This document shows positions 25,456-34,612 of a DNA stretch of 64,000 bases, in pieces. Location: NCBI GenBank assembly GCA_964371585.1, contig CAYJMD010000005.1, forward strand, positions 1-64,000, in the 5' to 3' direction. The notes beneath the pieces were generated by a model. It was given only the letters and a program-made list of their open reading frames with translations, was not told where the DNA came from and searched no databases. The DNA is from RGIG5057 sp964371585 (lineage in GTDB: Bacteria; Bacillota; Clostridia; TANB77; CAG-465). Within the stretch, counting starts at the first letter, position 1. Every line of letters begins with the position of its first letter. The position numbers and the translations under genes are program-made.

Positions 25456-27437
25456 TAATCTACTATATCACTATCTGTGTCTCCAAAAAGTTCATCAAAT
25501 TTTTTCTCTAATTCTTTTTGCAGATCAAATTCTTCTGATTTTTTAGTTTCAGTTACAACTGGTTTTACTTCTTCTTTAACTTCATTATCAAACTCTATCG
25601 CAGAACCTGAAGTTGCAGTTACATTATTTGAAGTTCCCATTTTAAATTCTTTAATTTTTCTATCAATCTCATCTAAATGAGCTTGAACATTAAATGATTG
25701 TGGATCTATTTCAACTGGTTTTGGTGTATCTGTAATATTTGTTATCTTATATCTACCTATTACTTCTCTATCTTTATGATATTTAAAAAACCAAGCTTTC
25801 TGTGTTCTTATAGGTCTTATACCTCTAATTAATAGTATTTCTTCATTTGGATTTAAACGTTTTATCTCATCAACTGTCATAAGCTCTCTACCTTGTCTTT
25901 GTTCACTAAAGCTTACCCCTTGTTTTTGAGTTTCAGTTTTATCTTTACTTATAGATCTACTTTCTATTTTAATAGTTTTTTGTCCTAAAGACTTAGAAAA
26001 GTATTCACAAGTTTTTAAAGATTGACTTCCTAAGAATAATTGAGTATCACAGTTACCAATTATTGTTTCATAATCATTTTTATACATTGCTTCAAGCTGA
26101 TCTAAAGCTTGAACAATTACTGATACACTTATACCATAACTTCTTGTTGTACTTAATTTCTTTGGAAAATCAGGTATTTGTCCTATATTTACAAATTCAT
26201 CTAGTAACATATATATTGGATTTTCTAAAGTTCCACCTAATTTATATGCTTCTGAATATAATGTTGTAAACAATTGTGAGAAAAATATACTTAAGATATA
26301 GTCATATGTACTATGATCTGGTGGTGTAATTATATATAATGCTGTTTTATGTTTATATAATGACATGAAATCAATCTCATTTATAGCTGTAACTTTAGCT
26401 ATATTTGGAGTATCAAAATCTTTAAGTTTACTAACTAAACTTATTGCTATACTTTGTTTAGTTTTATCAGCAGCAAGTTTAATACTTTCATATTCTTTTC
26501 TACCTGGATGTTCTGGTTTTAACTCATCTATAAATAGCCTGTCCATAACTTTTTCATCAATTCCACCAGCTCTTACAATATTAACACACGATGATAGATT
26601 TTGTTCATCTTCTGGTAATAAAGATTTTACATAGTATATACACGCTTTAAGTAACATCATTGCTGAATCATCCCAGAAAGTATCTCCAGAAGCATTTTTA
26701 TCTTTTCCTGATTTAACTATAGTTTCTGCTAATATATTTACATCATTATGATCCTTTACATGAGCTAAAGGATTATATCTATCACTATATTCAGTTTCAA
26801 TAAGATTTAATACTTGTATATTATAACCATCTGCTTTTAGGTAATTAGCAGTATCTCTATACATTTCACCTTTTGGATCGGTAATTACATATGAACCTAA
26901 TTTTTGCATTATATTAGGTTTTACATAACAAGCAGATTTACCTGCACCAGATCCCCCTATTACTAGTATATTTTTATTTATTTTTACTTTCCTTTGATCT
27001 GTACCAAGGAAGTGTTTTTTACTTAAAATAAAACCTTCTTTTTTATTTAGAACTTCACTTCCATCTGAAAGTTTTCTAAACTCTTCTCCACCTTTTGCCC
27101 ATTCACTCGAACCATTTTCAGTGCCTTCATAATCATGTTTCGTTTTATATTTATATCTATAATATAAATAAGCAAGTAACACCATTACAAATACATAGCC
27201 TAATCCTGACATAAACATGCCCATATTTTCACTATTTAAAGCAAAAACTTGTTCAATATTACCAAAAGGATTAATAAAGTTCTGAGTAAATGTGTCTATA
27301 AAATTGTTTATTGATATACTACCATCTTCTGCAACACTGCTTACGAATATTGGCATATATACAAATATAGATATTATTAAATAAAATATAATAAATATTA
27401 TTATATGTTTTTTCACTTCATTAAAGTCAATCATCAT
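25455..27437 (-). CDS. VirD4/TraG-type type IV secretion coupling ATPase
   Basis: 660 residues. Two N-terminal membrane helices (about 10-30 and 70-88) precede the ATPase. Walker A is GGSGAGKS near residue 159, followed by YVITDPKGEMYRD. Walker B is MLLDEFVNIG near 410, followed by the conserved RSYGISVSVIVQALDQL. These features define the VirD4/TraG coupling protein that feeds DNA-protein or protein substrates to a type IV secretion channel. It ends in an acidic tail. It is last in a three-gene operon after two unknown genes. No relaxase, VirB4 or other conjugation gene is in the window, so it is either an element remnant or serves a channel encoded elsewhere. Confidence 0.92.
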   Translation of the reverse strand: MMIDFNEVKKHIIIFIIFYLIISIFVYMPIFVSSVAEDGSISINNFIDTFTQNFINPFGNIEQVFALNSENMGMFMSGLGYVFVMVLLAYLYYRYKYKTKHDYEGTENGSSEWAKGGEEFRKLSDGSEVLNKKEGFILSKKHFLGTDQRKVKINKNILVIGGSGAGKSACYVKPNIMQKLGSYVITDPKGEMYRDTANYLKADGYNIQVLNLIETEYSDRYNPLAHVKDHNDVNILAETIVKSGKDKNASGDTFWDDSAMMLLKACIYYVKSLLPEDEQNLSSCVNIVRAGGIDEKVMDRLFIDELKPEHPGRKEYESIKLAADKTKQSIAISLVSKLKDFDTPNIAKVTAINEIDFMSLYKHKTALYIITPPDHSTYDYILSIFFSQLFTTLYSEAYKLGGTLENPIYMLLDEFVNIGQIPDFPKKLSTTRSYGISVSVIVQALDQLEAMYKNDYETIIGNCDTQLFLGSQSLKTCEYFSKSLGQKTIKIESRSISKDKTETQKQGVSFSEQRQGRELMTVDEIKRLNPNEEILLIRGIRPIRTQKAWFFKYHKDREVIGRYKITNITDTPKPVEIDPQSFNVQAHLDEIDRKIKEFKMGTSNNVTATSGSAIEFDNEVKEEVKPVVTETKKSEEFDLQKELEKKFDELFGDTDSDIVD

Positions 27438-27456
27438 ATCTCCCCTTACATAAATA

Positions 27457-27702
27457 TTAGATTATTAGTTCATCAGAATCATCTGATTTTTCTTTTTCTA
27501 CTGATTGCTCTACATTATTGTTATTTTCAGTTTCTTCAATTACAAATTCAACCGGTATTTGTTTTTTAATTTCAACCTCTTCTTTGATTAAACTAGGTTG
27601 TTTTTTTTCTATAGCATCTTTAATTTTTATGCTTGCTTTGCTTGAAATCGCAAATCCCTTTTCATCAACTGTTCCTGCTACTGCATTAACTACTATTCCC
27701 AT
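27457..27702 (-). CDS. Small unknown acidic protein in the coupling-protein operon
   Basis: 81 residues: a short ordered part (MGIVVNAVAGTVDEKGFAIS) followed by a Lys/Glu-rich and Asn-rich tail, probably disordered. No family is recognised. The ATG has no ribosome site directly before it. Instead a 10-codon leader frame with a good AAAGGAG site overlaps its start, so translation may be by re-initiation. It lies 19 nt before the coupling-protein gene and may be an adaptor. Confidence 0.6.
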   Translation of the reverse strand: MGIVVNAVAGTVDEKGFAISSKASIKIKDAIEKKQPSLIKEEVEIKKQIPVEFVIEETENNNNVEQSVEKEKSDDSDELII

Positions 27703-27735
27703 CTTATTCTCGTATGATTACTCATACGCTCCTTT
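27693..27735 (-). promoter_or_regulatory. Ten-codon leader frame and hairpin before the 81-residue gene
   Basis: On the minus strand GGAAAGGAGC leads to ATG at 27723-27725, encoding MSNHTRIRWE with a TAG at 27693-27695. That stop overlaps the second and third codons of the 81-residue gene. Within it GTATGA-GTAA-TCATAC forms a perfect 6-bp hairpin with a GNRA-type loop between the ribosome site and the downstream ATG. Confidence 0.4.
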
Positions 27736-27749
27736 CCACATTAATCTAT

Positions 27750-28271
27750 CTATACAGATTTTATTTCCAGAACAACATATGTTCTATGAGGTAATATTTT
27801 ACATCTTCCCTTCATTTCATTTGTTACTGGATCTATAAATATTGACGGCTTTACTTCATCTCCATTTTGAGTATCAATTATTGTAAAGTGTCTTTTCATA
27901 CTTGGATTATAAGCAACTTCTTTATATTCTACACCTTCAGTATTTAATATTGTTCCATAATATAAAGGAATATTCCCTTCTGTAACTTTAAATCCTTCTG
28001 CATTTAAATTACCTGTACTTAATATTGCTTTTTTATTTGTTAGCGTTAATAAAATAATTGCCTGATCTTCTTGTAAATCCTCAGTAATAACATTAAAAGT
28101 TTTAATCATTTTACCTTCTTTTTCAGAAGCAACATGATTTAATTTTTCTAATGTAAATGTTGAATCATACTCAGTAATTGGACTCTTATTTTTTTCTACT
28201 ACAAATCCAATTGTATTCATCCCTTGTAAGTCTACTATTTCAAATTTATTTACTTGTATTATTGGTTCCAT
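27750..28271 (-). CDS. Unknown 173-residue protein, first gene of the coupling-protein operon
   Basis: 173 residues, no membrane segment or signal peptide. The predicted structure is mostly beta (for example IDTQNGDEVKPSIFIDP and RTYVVLEIKS). I do not recognise a family. It has an upstream TTGTAA-N17-TATAAT promoter and an AGAGGAGTGAAAGT site. Its position before the 81-residue gene and a VirD4-type ATPase suggests a link with type IV secretion, for example as substrate or chaperone. That is inference only. Confidence 0.7.
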   Translation of the reverse strand: MEPIIQVNKFEIVDLQGMNTIGFVVEKNKSPITEYDSTFTLEKLNHVASEKEGKMIKTFNVITEDLQEDQAIILLTLTNKKAILSTGNLNAEGFKVTEGNIPLYYGTILNTEGVEYKEVAYNPSMKRHFTIIDTQNGDEVKPSIFIDPVTNEMKGRCKILPHRTYVVLEIKSV

Positions 28272-28306
28272 ACTTTCACTCCTCTAAATAGTTGTATTAC
28301 CCTTAT

Positions 28307-28335
28307 ATTATACAATACAATTTACATAATTACAA
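28307..28335 (-). promoter_or_regulatory. Promoter of the coupling-protein operon
   Basis: TTGTAA (28330-28335), a 17-nt spacer and TATAAT (28307-28312) on the minus strand, about 36 nt before the first gene. Confidence 0.75.
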
Positions 28336-28351
28336 CTTTTTTAATTATTTT

Positions 28352-29902
28352 TTACTCTTTAGTTCCTATTTTTACTATTTTATTTTGTGGAGAATACTTA
28401 TCTTGTGATAAAAGTTCTCTTGAAACAATTTCTCCATCTAGTTTTTTCACAATGTAAGCTTCCGATATCTTTCCATTACTACCATTTGAAACTACAATTT
28501 CTTTACCTTTTTCTAGTGTATCATCATATATGTATTTAGTACTTGGATATAATGTTGATGTTACTACAGATTCGATTTCTATTTCATATTCAATTTCTTC
28601 TTTCATCCCATACATACTTATATTTAAACTACCTGAAGGATCATATGTAGTAACTATTTTAATTGCATTATTCCTTGTGTTTTTAAATTTGAAATCAAGT
28701 ACTCCTGTATATATTGTAGCATCTCTACTTGGTAATACGTATCCAACTGGTAATCCATGTGCATATCTCATTGTTATTTCTAAATTAGCAAGTAATGCTG
28801 TATTATATAATGATGATGAAACTTGGCATATACCTCCACCTGTTTCATTAACTATTGTTCCAGCCTTAAACGTACCGGCTGGTAAATACCCTTGCTCTTT
28901 TGTTACATTACCAACAGTATTATTAAATGAAAATTCTTCTCCAGGTAATATTATAACCTCATCAATATAACTTAAACCAATTTTTATATTATTACTTCTG
29001 TTATACTCATTTGGATTAAAATATGTGGTGAAACTTGCTACTTTATCTTCAAATAATTTATAACTTAAATCAACAGTTGTTATTGTAGGATTTATAGGAG
29101 TAAGATTAAGTTCACTCTCTACTGCACTACTAGAATAAAAATTATTAACAAATGCAGTTACTATATCTTTATCTGTTCTATATCCAACAATTTCATTTAT
29201 TAGAACTCTATTTATTTCATCAAATGTAGCATCTTTTGCTTCTACATTTGCAAGCTCGTATATTATTTGTGCCGATATTTGGTCAGGCACTTTTGTGTAT
29301 ATATCCAAACTATAATTATCTTGAATATTTGTTATGCTATTAAATATTGATTCTTTTTCTTTTTCATAATTAATAGCGTTACCTGTTTTGCCTTTAGTAA
29401 GTACAATCTTATTATTTGGTCTATCTAAGAAATACATATCATCTAAATATCTATCTTCTATTGTTAAATCAATATTTCTAATAACTTCATCTAATTTTAC
29501 TAAATCATAATCATATATAATTTCAATATCTTTTTTAAAAATATTATTTTTAAGTACATTTATTATATTACTTAATTCATCTTCATCTCTTCCAGCAGCA
29601 AAACAAGCTAAAATAGTCTCAGAAATATTTATATTCAAATCTAAGTCTTCTGGTGTAATTGTTACACGCATAGCATCATCTTGATAAATATGTAATTTTG
29701 ATGAAGTTAACTCATCGTTAAATGAAATTATTAGTTCCTTTACTTCATCATAGGTATATCCGGATATATCATGTCCATTAATATATATATTGTTGTATAC
29801 ATTATCATTTATCTTAATTGATATTACAATTAAAGAGATAGATATTAAAACAAAAATAAATATACATGAAACTGTAATAATAAATTTCTTCTTTTTTTCC
29901 AT
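28352..29902 (-). CDS. VanW-family protein with G5 domain
   Basis: 516 residues from the ATG at 29900-29902, which follows AAAGAGGTGGAT; a GTG six bases earlier is less likely. An N-terminal membrane anchor (about 8-28) is followed by a putative peptidoglycan-binding region of about 280 residues. The VanW domain lies at about 315-405 (LPGEEFSFNNTVG, GGGICQVSSSLYNTAL, AHGLPVGYVLPSRDAT). A G5 domain is at the C-terminus. Such proteins are exported and associated with the cell wall. VanW is named from vancomycin clusters but its reaction is unknown. It lies 21 nt after an F420-ligase-like gene. Confidence 0.92.
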   Translation of the reverse strand: MEKKKKFIITVSCIFIFVLISISLIVISIKINDNVYNNIYINGHDISGYTYDEVKELIISFNDELTSSKLHIYQDDAMRVTITPEDLDLNINISETILACFAAGRDEDELSNIINVLKNNIFKKDIEIIYDYDLVKLDEVIRNIDLTIEDRYLDDMYFLDRPNNKIVLTKGKTGNAINYEKEKESIFNSITNIQDNYSLDIYTKVPDQISAQIIYELANVEAKDATFDEINRVLINEIVGYRTDKDIVTAFVNNFYSSSAVESELNLTPINPTITTVDLSYKLFEDKVASFTTYFNPNEYNRSNNIKIGLSYIDEVIILPGEEFSFNNTVGNVTKEQGYLPAGTFKAGTIVNETGGGICQVSSSLYNTALLANLEITMRYAHGLPVGYVLPSRDATIYTGVLDFKFKNTRNNAIKIVTTYDPSGSLNISMYGMKEEIEYEIEIESVVTSTLYPSTKYIYDDTLEKGKEIVVSNGSNGKISEAYIVKKLDGEIVSRELLSQDKYSPQNKIVKIGTKE

Positions 29903-29923
29903 ATCCACCTCTTTATATATTTT

Positions 29924-30622
29924 TTATTTGTTTTTTCTAATTAAAATGATTGGTGTAAGTGTAGCTGCTTGCCCAGCTGGATTATCTTTTATCATTTTTA
30001 TTAATTCATCTTCTGTATTTTCTATAACGTCTGCTTTCCCAAGTATTTCTATATTAATATCATTAGCATCAACTATCATACATTTTATACCAGTAGCTTT
30101 ATAAATTTCATTACATACTCCTGATGAATTCTCTGGTATCCTAATTCCAAACTCAGCATAATCTTCAAATACATCTCCATAAAACCCGTCAAGTCCACTA
30201 ACTTCTGGACCAACTATTTCATAGAAGACTCCTCTTTTACCAAATAATTTACAAATTCCACCTGCAACAGCTGCATATATAACTTTAAATCTACCACATA
30301 AATTGATAGCAAATTGCATTTTATATGGATTATCAACTCCTACCCCTGCACTACTTTTCATTGCAAATCTTGATAAGAATTTTGCAAGTCCACTTACTTT
30401 AACATCTTTTTTATACACTACTCTATTTTGACATAGGCCTATAATTTTTTCACTAATTGAAACAATATCGCCTTCTTCGTATATATCTGTAACATATTTC
30501 TTTATTATATCTACGTAATTTTCACCTATTTGCACATAATGCGTTTCTATAGCATGTCTTAAATAAGTTTCACCATTAACATCAATTTCTACTTTTTTAT
30601 TTTTATTTGCTTTAAACTCCAT
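29924..30622 (-). CDS. Coenzyme F420-0:L-glutamate ligase-like protein
   Basis: 232 residues from the ATG at 30620-30622, chosen because AAAGGAGCAGTT precedes it; the frame extends to 30661 without a ribosome site. The sequence resembles the CofE/FbiB ligase fold (GDIVSISEKIIGLCQNR, IRIPENSSGVCNEIYKATG, MIVDANDINIEILGK). Classical CofE adds glutamate to F420-0, but Firmicutes of this kind usually lack F420, so the true substrate is unknown. It may be a different gamma-glutamyl or amide ligation. It forms an apparent operon with the VanW gene. Confidence 0.75.
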   Translation of the reverse strand: MEFKANKNKKVEIDVNGETYLRHAIETHYVQIGENYVDIIKKYVTDIYEEGDIVSISEKIIGLCQNRVVYKKDVKVSGLAKFLSRFAMKSSAGVGVDNPYKMQFAINLCGRFKVIYAAVAGGICKLFGKRGVFYEIVGPEVSGLDGFYGDVFEDYAEFGIRIPENSSGVCNEIYKATGIKCMIVDANDINIEILGKADVIENTEDELIKMIKDNPAGQAATLTPIILIRKNK

Positions 30623-30720
30623 AACTGCTCCTTTATTCAATCTATACATATATGTTATCACATGTTTTTTTAAAAATCAATAATTATTTATAATTATTAC
30701 TATATACTATCATATTCGTG

Positions 30721-30864
30721 TTATTTGATATTCTTTGTTATAATAGTATCACTATTTTTTATTACATCTGATGTAATTATTCCAGCAATAATTATTAAAA
30801 ATATAATTAAAATTATTACTACTATAATCATCACTATTTGAGTAAATGTCACTTTATTTTTCAT
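30721..30864 (-). CDS. Small single-span membrane peptide
   Basis: 47 residues starting MKNKVTFTQI, with one long hydrophobic helix (IVMIIVVIILIIFLIIIAG) and a short polar tail ending NIK. A strong AAAGGAGGAATGTT site and a TTGCAA-N17-TATAAT promoter support it as a real gene. No family is recognised. It is transcribed divergently from the DUF2207 gene. Confidence 0.65.
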   Translation of the reverse strand: MKNKVTFTQIVMIIVVIILIIFLIIIAGIITSDVIKNSDTIITKNIK

Positions 30865-30883
30865 AACATTCCTCCTTTGTTTT

Positions 30884-30912
30884 ATTATATACTAAATCAA
30901 AAAATATTGCAA
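30884..30912 (-). promoter_or_regulatory. Promoter of the small membrane peptide
   Basis: TTGCAA (30907-30912), a 17-nt spacer and TATAAT (30884-30889) on the minus strand. Confidence 0.72.
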
Positions 30913-30937
30913 AAAATAAATTTATATTAAATTTAAA

Positions 30938-30966
30938 TTTACATTTTAAGATATTTAATATATAAT
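30938..30966 (+). promoter_or_regulatory. Promoter of the DUF2207 gene
   Basis: TTTACA (30938-30943), a 17-nt spacer and TATAAT (30961-30966), divergent from the peptide promoter 26 nt away. Confidence 0.7.
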
Positions 30967-30987
30967 TAAATAGTAATAGGTGATAAT

Positions 30988-33084
30988 ATGAAAAGTAAAA
31001 TATGGATATTCGTTGTAGCTGTAATCTTAACTACAATTATAGTTTCTATGAATATGATTAATGTAAATTACATATCTGATTTAGATTCAATTTACACAGT
31101 AAACTCTAACGGCTCTATTAAAGTAAGTCAAACTATAACTTATGATTTAAGCTCTAAAATTTCAAATCTTGAATTTGCCATATATGGACCTGACGCTTAC
31201 GAAAGCAGTAAAGAAAGTTTACCATGGTTAAACAATCCACCAGAATTTTCTAATGTAAAAGTAACTATGACTAGTAATACTTCTAAACAAGAAACCACTT
31301 TAAAACATAAACTTGAAGATTATGGTCCTTACGATAATAAAATAGTAGTATTAGAAGAATTTGAGCCGGGCGTCTATGAGATAGAAATCTCCTATACAGT
31401 GCCAAATGGTATTGTTGAATATCGTGATCATTTGCATTTGTGTATTCAGCCCATAACTATTTTAAACAACTATACTATTAATAATATGAATGTACGAGTA
31501 AATGCACAATATTCTGGATTTAAAGTTGATGAATTTTATCTTTTATCAAACATGGATAGTAATGCTATAACTAATGGTTCTTTAGAATATAATTTTTATG
31601 ATATTAAATCTTCTGATTTAATAAGTGTCAATCTTTTATTTGATAAAAGTGATAGTTTTGTAGGAAATCATTTACACTATGGAACTGCTGATATTAAAGA
31701 GGTATTAGAAGATAATTTATCTATGATTACTGAAAGTAATAATATACTATCAACTTTAGATAATCTTGTTGTAGTATTTATAATTATACTAGCGCTATAC
31801 TATATATTCCTTATATTTAAATATGATTATCAAAATTTAAATTCAATGAGTGGACATAGTTACGAGCAAGTATTCGACGAATTAAATTTAGTAGTAGGTG
31901 CTTGTATTGTGCAAGAAAGAAATGCTGAAGCCAAAGATATTATTGGAATACTTATTAGTTTAATAGTAGATAAAGTTGTTATTTTAAATGTAAATAAAAA
32001 AGTTACTGAAAATGAATACTTATTAGAACTACACCCTGACTATTATAAGAATATAGATAAACTAGAAGAATTATCTAGAATTGAAAAACAAGTAATTGAT
32101 TTCTTTTTTAAAGCTGAAAAAAATAATTATATCAGCAAATATGAAAAGAGTATTAATCTTAAAGATTCACTTCTAGCAATTCAAAGTACTTCTGATAGAC
32201 AAATAGAATTAGAAACAATAGTTGCATCACTTAATGCCGAATTGTGGGAAAAAAATCACGAAACTGCAATAGTTCCTAAACTAACTAAAACATTTAATAT
32301 CATATTAATGGTTATAGTTATGTCACTGGTAATTGCTAGGTTTGTATTTGAACAAATTTCAAACTATATAATTTTAAAAGACTTTTGGGATTTATTTAAT
32401 ATTTCTAATCAACTTGAAATATTAATTTTACTATTTCTTCCGTATATTATTATATTTATACTATACTATTTCTTTGAAGTAGTGCTTCTCGGACTAAACG
32501 CTGCTGTATACATAACTAAATCTAATGCCACTAGAATATCTAACTCAGTTAATAAACATGTTATGAAATCAAATACTATAGATAAAAAATTATTTACTGC
32601 CTCTGTAGACAGAGTATTTAAAATTGCAAATAAATATATTTTCTTAGTATCGATTATAACATCAATACTGTATTTAATATTAAATGACACAATAATAATA
32701 TTCTATGGAGTACTAGCAGCTATAGCTGTACTAATAGTTGTAACTGATGATTACATGAAAAAATATTCTTATGACTCTTTAAAAAGATTTATAGGCCTTA
32801 AAATATTAGAAGATAAAGTTATATATGGTACTTTCTTAGATGATAAGACAATTGATTATAGTCATATTTGGGGTAATTATATAGGATTTGCATTTGCTCT
32901 TGGATATACTCAAAATCAAGAATTAATTAAAATATTAAATTCAGATTTTGAACTTCAAAAATATGATAAAGAAGCTTTTGTTTACTTTACAAACCCTGAT
33001 ACTTATGTGAATATTTTCAAAGATATAAATAGAAAAGATAGGGCAATAGGTAGAGTGTTGGGAAGAAAAAAATATCATTACTAA
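30988..33084 (+). CDS. DUF2207 family membrane protein
   Basis: 698 residues. An N-terminal signal or anchor segment (about 5-23) precedes an exterior beta-rich domain of about 230 residues (YTVNSNGSIKVSQTITYDL, PGVYEIEISYTVPNG). Membrane segments follow near 255-275, then a cytoplasmic region, then further helices at about 440-460, 475-500 and 555-590, and a soluble C-terminal part. This layout is that of the DUF2207 predicted membrane proteins. These often occur with LemA proteins; a lemA gene lies about 1 kb further on the other strand. Function unknown. Start supported by AATAGGTGATAAT before the ATG. Confidence 0.82.
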   Translation: MKSKIWIFVVAVILTTIIVSMNMINVNYISDLDSIYTVNSNGSIKVSQTITYDLSSKISNLEFAIYGPDAYESSKESLPWLNNPPEFSNVKVTMTSNTSKQETTLKHKLEDYGPYDNKIVVLEEFEPGVYEIEISYTVPNGIVEYRDHLHLCIQPITILNNYTINNMNVRVNAQYSGFKVDEFYLLSNMDSNAITNGSLEYNFYDIKSSDLISVNLLFDKSDSFVGNHLHYGTADIKEVLEDNLSMITESNNILSTLDNLVVVFIIILALYYIFLIFKYDYQNLNSMSGHSYEQVFDELNLVVGACIVQERNAEAKDIIGILISLIVDKVVILNVNKKVTENEYLLELHPDYYKNIDKLEELSRIEKQVIDFFFKAEKNNYISKYEKSINLKDSLLAIQSTSDRQIELETIVASLNAELWEKNHETAIVPKLTKTFNIILMVIVMSLVIARFVFEQISNYIILKDFWDLFNISNQLEILILLFLPYIIIFILYYFFEVVLLGLNAAVYITKSNATRISNSVNKHVMKSNTIDKKLFTASVDRVFKIANKYIFLVSIITSILYLILNDTIIIFYGVLAAIAVLIVVTDDYMKKYSYDSLKRFIGLKILEDKVIYGTFLDDKTIDYSHIWGNYIGFAFALGYTQNQELIKILNSDFELQKYDKEAFVYFTNPDTYVNIFKDINRKDRAIGRVLGRKKYHY

Positions 33085-33111
33085 TAATGATAATATGAAA
33101 AAAACACTAAT

Positions 33112-33154
33112 AAAATAATGCCTGAGATATATTTTGTATCTCAGGCATTATTTT
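33112..33154 (+). terminator. Bidirectional terminator, DUF2207 gene/racemase
   Basis: AAAATAATGCCTGAGATA pairs with TATCTCAGGCATTATTTT (18 bp, loop 7), T-rich on both strands. It separates converging genes. Confidence 0.92.
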
Positions 33155-33177
33155 ATTCTCAGTTTACAATACTATTT

Positions 33178-33879
33178 TTAATTATTTTTCTCTCTTCCAA
33201 ATATTTCTATTACTCTATCAGCTAGCACTTCCATAGAATCAATATAATCTGATGATAACTTATTATCTCTCTTTATAAGAGAAAGTTCTGTACATCCAAG
33301 TATTATTTTTGTACATCCCATTTTTTTTAAAGAATCAACAACATTATAAAAAGATACCATATCAGGAGATTTACCTTTTTTCACCTCATCATAAATTATA
33401 TTCATAATAACTTTCTGATTTTCATCAGAAGGTATCTCATAATCTAAATTATAATTTTCACATATACTCTGATATGTATCTGTCATGATTGTACCTGTTG
33501 TTGCCAGTATTCCTACCTTATCACATTCTGCTTTACACTCTTTAACAGTTTCTTCGATCATATTAATAAAGGGAACATCTATATTCTTATCTAACTCTTT
33601 ATAAAAAAAATGAGCTGTGTTACATGGAATAACTAAAACATCAGCACCAAAATCTACTAATTTTTTAGAGTCTTCTATCATAACTTTAAAAGGATCTTTA
33701 GTACTATTACCAATTATAAATTCAGTTCTATCTGGTGTAGAAGCTCTTGAATTTATAATTATATCTATATGATCTTGATCACATGTTACTTTTGTTTTAT
33801 TTATGATTAATTGATAAAAATATGATGATGCTTCTGGTCCTAATCCTCCTAGTATTCCTAATAATTGTGGTTTACTCAA
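33178..33879 (-). CDS. Aspartate/glutamate-type amino-acid racemase
   Basis: 233 residues. The start GILGGLGPEASSYF is typical of the aspartate racemase family. The two catalytic cysteines are in VIPCNTAHFF (about residue 83) and ILGCTELSLI (about residue 195), so it is likely active and cofactor-independent. It interconverts L and D forms of an acidic or related amino acid in the cytoplasm. It might supply D-amino acids for the wall or modify the amino-acid pool. The exact substrate is not decided by sequence. It lies between lemA and the DUF2207 gene. Confidence 0.9.
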   Translation of the reverse strand: MSKPQLLGILGGLGPEASSYFYQLIINKTKVTCDQDHIDIIINSRASTPDRTEFIIGNSTKDPFKVMIEDSKKLVDFGADVLVIPCNTAHFFYKELDKNIDVPFINMIEETVKECKAECDKVGILATTGTIMTDTYQSICENYNLDYEIPSDENQKVIMNIIYDEVKKGKSPDMVSFYNVVDSLKKMGCTKIILGCTELSLIKRDNKLSSDYIDSMEVLADRVIEIFGREKNN

Positions 33880-33937
33880 ATAATCACTCCTTCTTATACA
33901 AATATAACTGATATAGAGTATATATCAGTTACTTAAA

Positions 33938-34495
33938 CTATTGTTCAAAAGATACTTTAACATTTTCTCTTTCTTCTGGTTTTGTAATTTCGAAAAAATC
34001 CATTTTTTCATATTTGTATATTTTTGCTACCATGTTTGCTGGGAACATTAATATAGTTGTATTATATAATTGTACAGCATCATTGTAGAACTGTCTTGCA
34101 TATAATATTTTTTGTTCAGTTTCAGTAAGTTCTTCTTGTAACATAATAAAATTTTTGTCCGCTTTTAAATCAGGATAACTTTCAGTTACAGCAAATAAAG
34201 TTTTAAGTGTATTTTCTAATTGCTGTCCTGCTTTTACTTTTTCATTAGAACTGCCTGCTGAATTATACGCACTTCTTGCCGAAATAACTTTTTCTAAAGT
34301 TTCAGCTTCGTGGTTCATATAGCCTTTTACAGTTTCAACTAAATTAGGTATTAAATCAAATCTTCTTTTTAATTGAGTATCAACCTGTGCAAAAGCATTT
34401 TCAGCTCTTAATTTAACAGAAACCATATTATTATATATTGCTACGAAAGCTATTATCAATACAATTATTATACCTAGTATAATATAAATCCACAT
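33938..34495 (-). CDS. lemA: LemA family protein
   Basis: 185 residues from the ATG at 34493-34495, 8 nt after AAGGAG; a GTG nine bases earlier overlaps the ribosome site. One N-terminal membrane helix (YIILGIIIVLIIAFVAIY) precedes a helical exterior domain with the family signatures AQVDTQLKRRFDLIPNLVE, YPDLKADKNF and ETEQKILYARQFYNDAV. LemA proteins are membrane-bound; the bacterial role is poorly known. The TSS-proximal position and the nearby DUF2207 gene fit the usual pairing of these families. Confidence 0.93.
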   Translation of the reverse strand: MWIYIILGIIIVLIIAFVAIYNNMVSVKLRAENAFAQVDTQLKRRFDLIPNLVETVKGYMNHEAETLEKVISARSAYNSAGSSNEKVKAGQQLENTLKTLFAVTESYPDLKADKNFIMLQEELTETEQKILYARQFYNDAVQLYNTTILMFPANMVAKIYKYEKMDFFEITKPEERENVKVSFEQ

Positions 34496-34576
34496 ATATA
34501 TCACTCCTTATATATAATTATTATATCATATCTAATATTTATTGCAAGCAGTTTTTAAACTTTATTTTTATATATT

Positions 34577-34608
34577 AAAAAGAGTGCAATATAAATTACA
34601 CTCTTTTT
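34577..34608 (-). terminator. Terminator of rpsB-tsf
   Basis: AAAAAGAGTG pairs with CACTCTTTTT, followed by T-rich DNA on the minus strand. It lies 5 nt after the tsf stop. Confidence 0.85.
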
Positions 34609-34612
34609 AATA

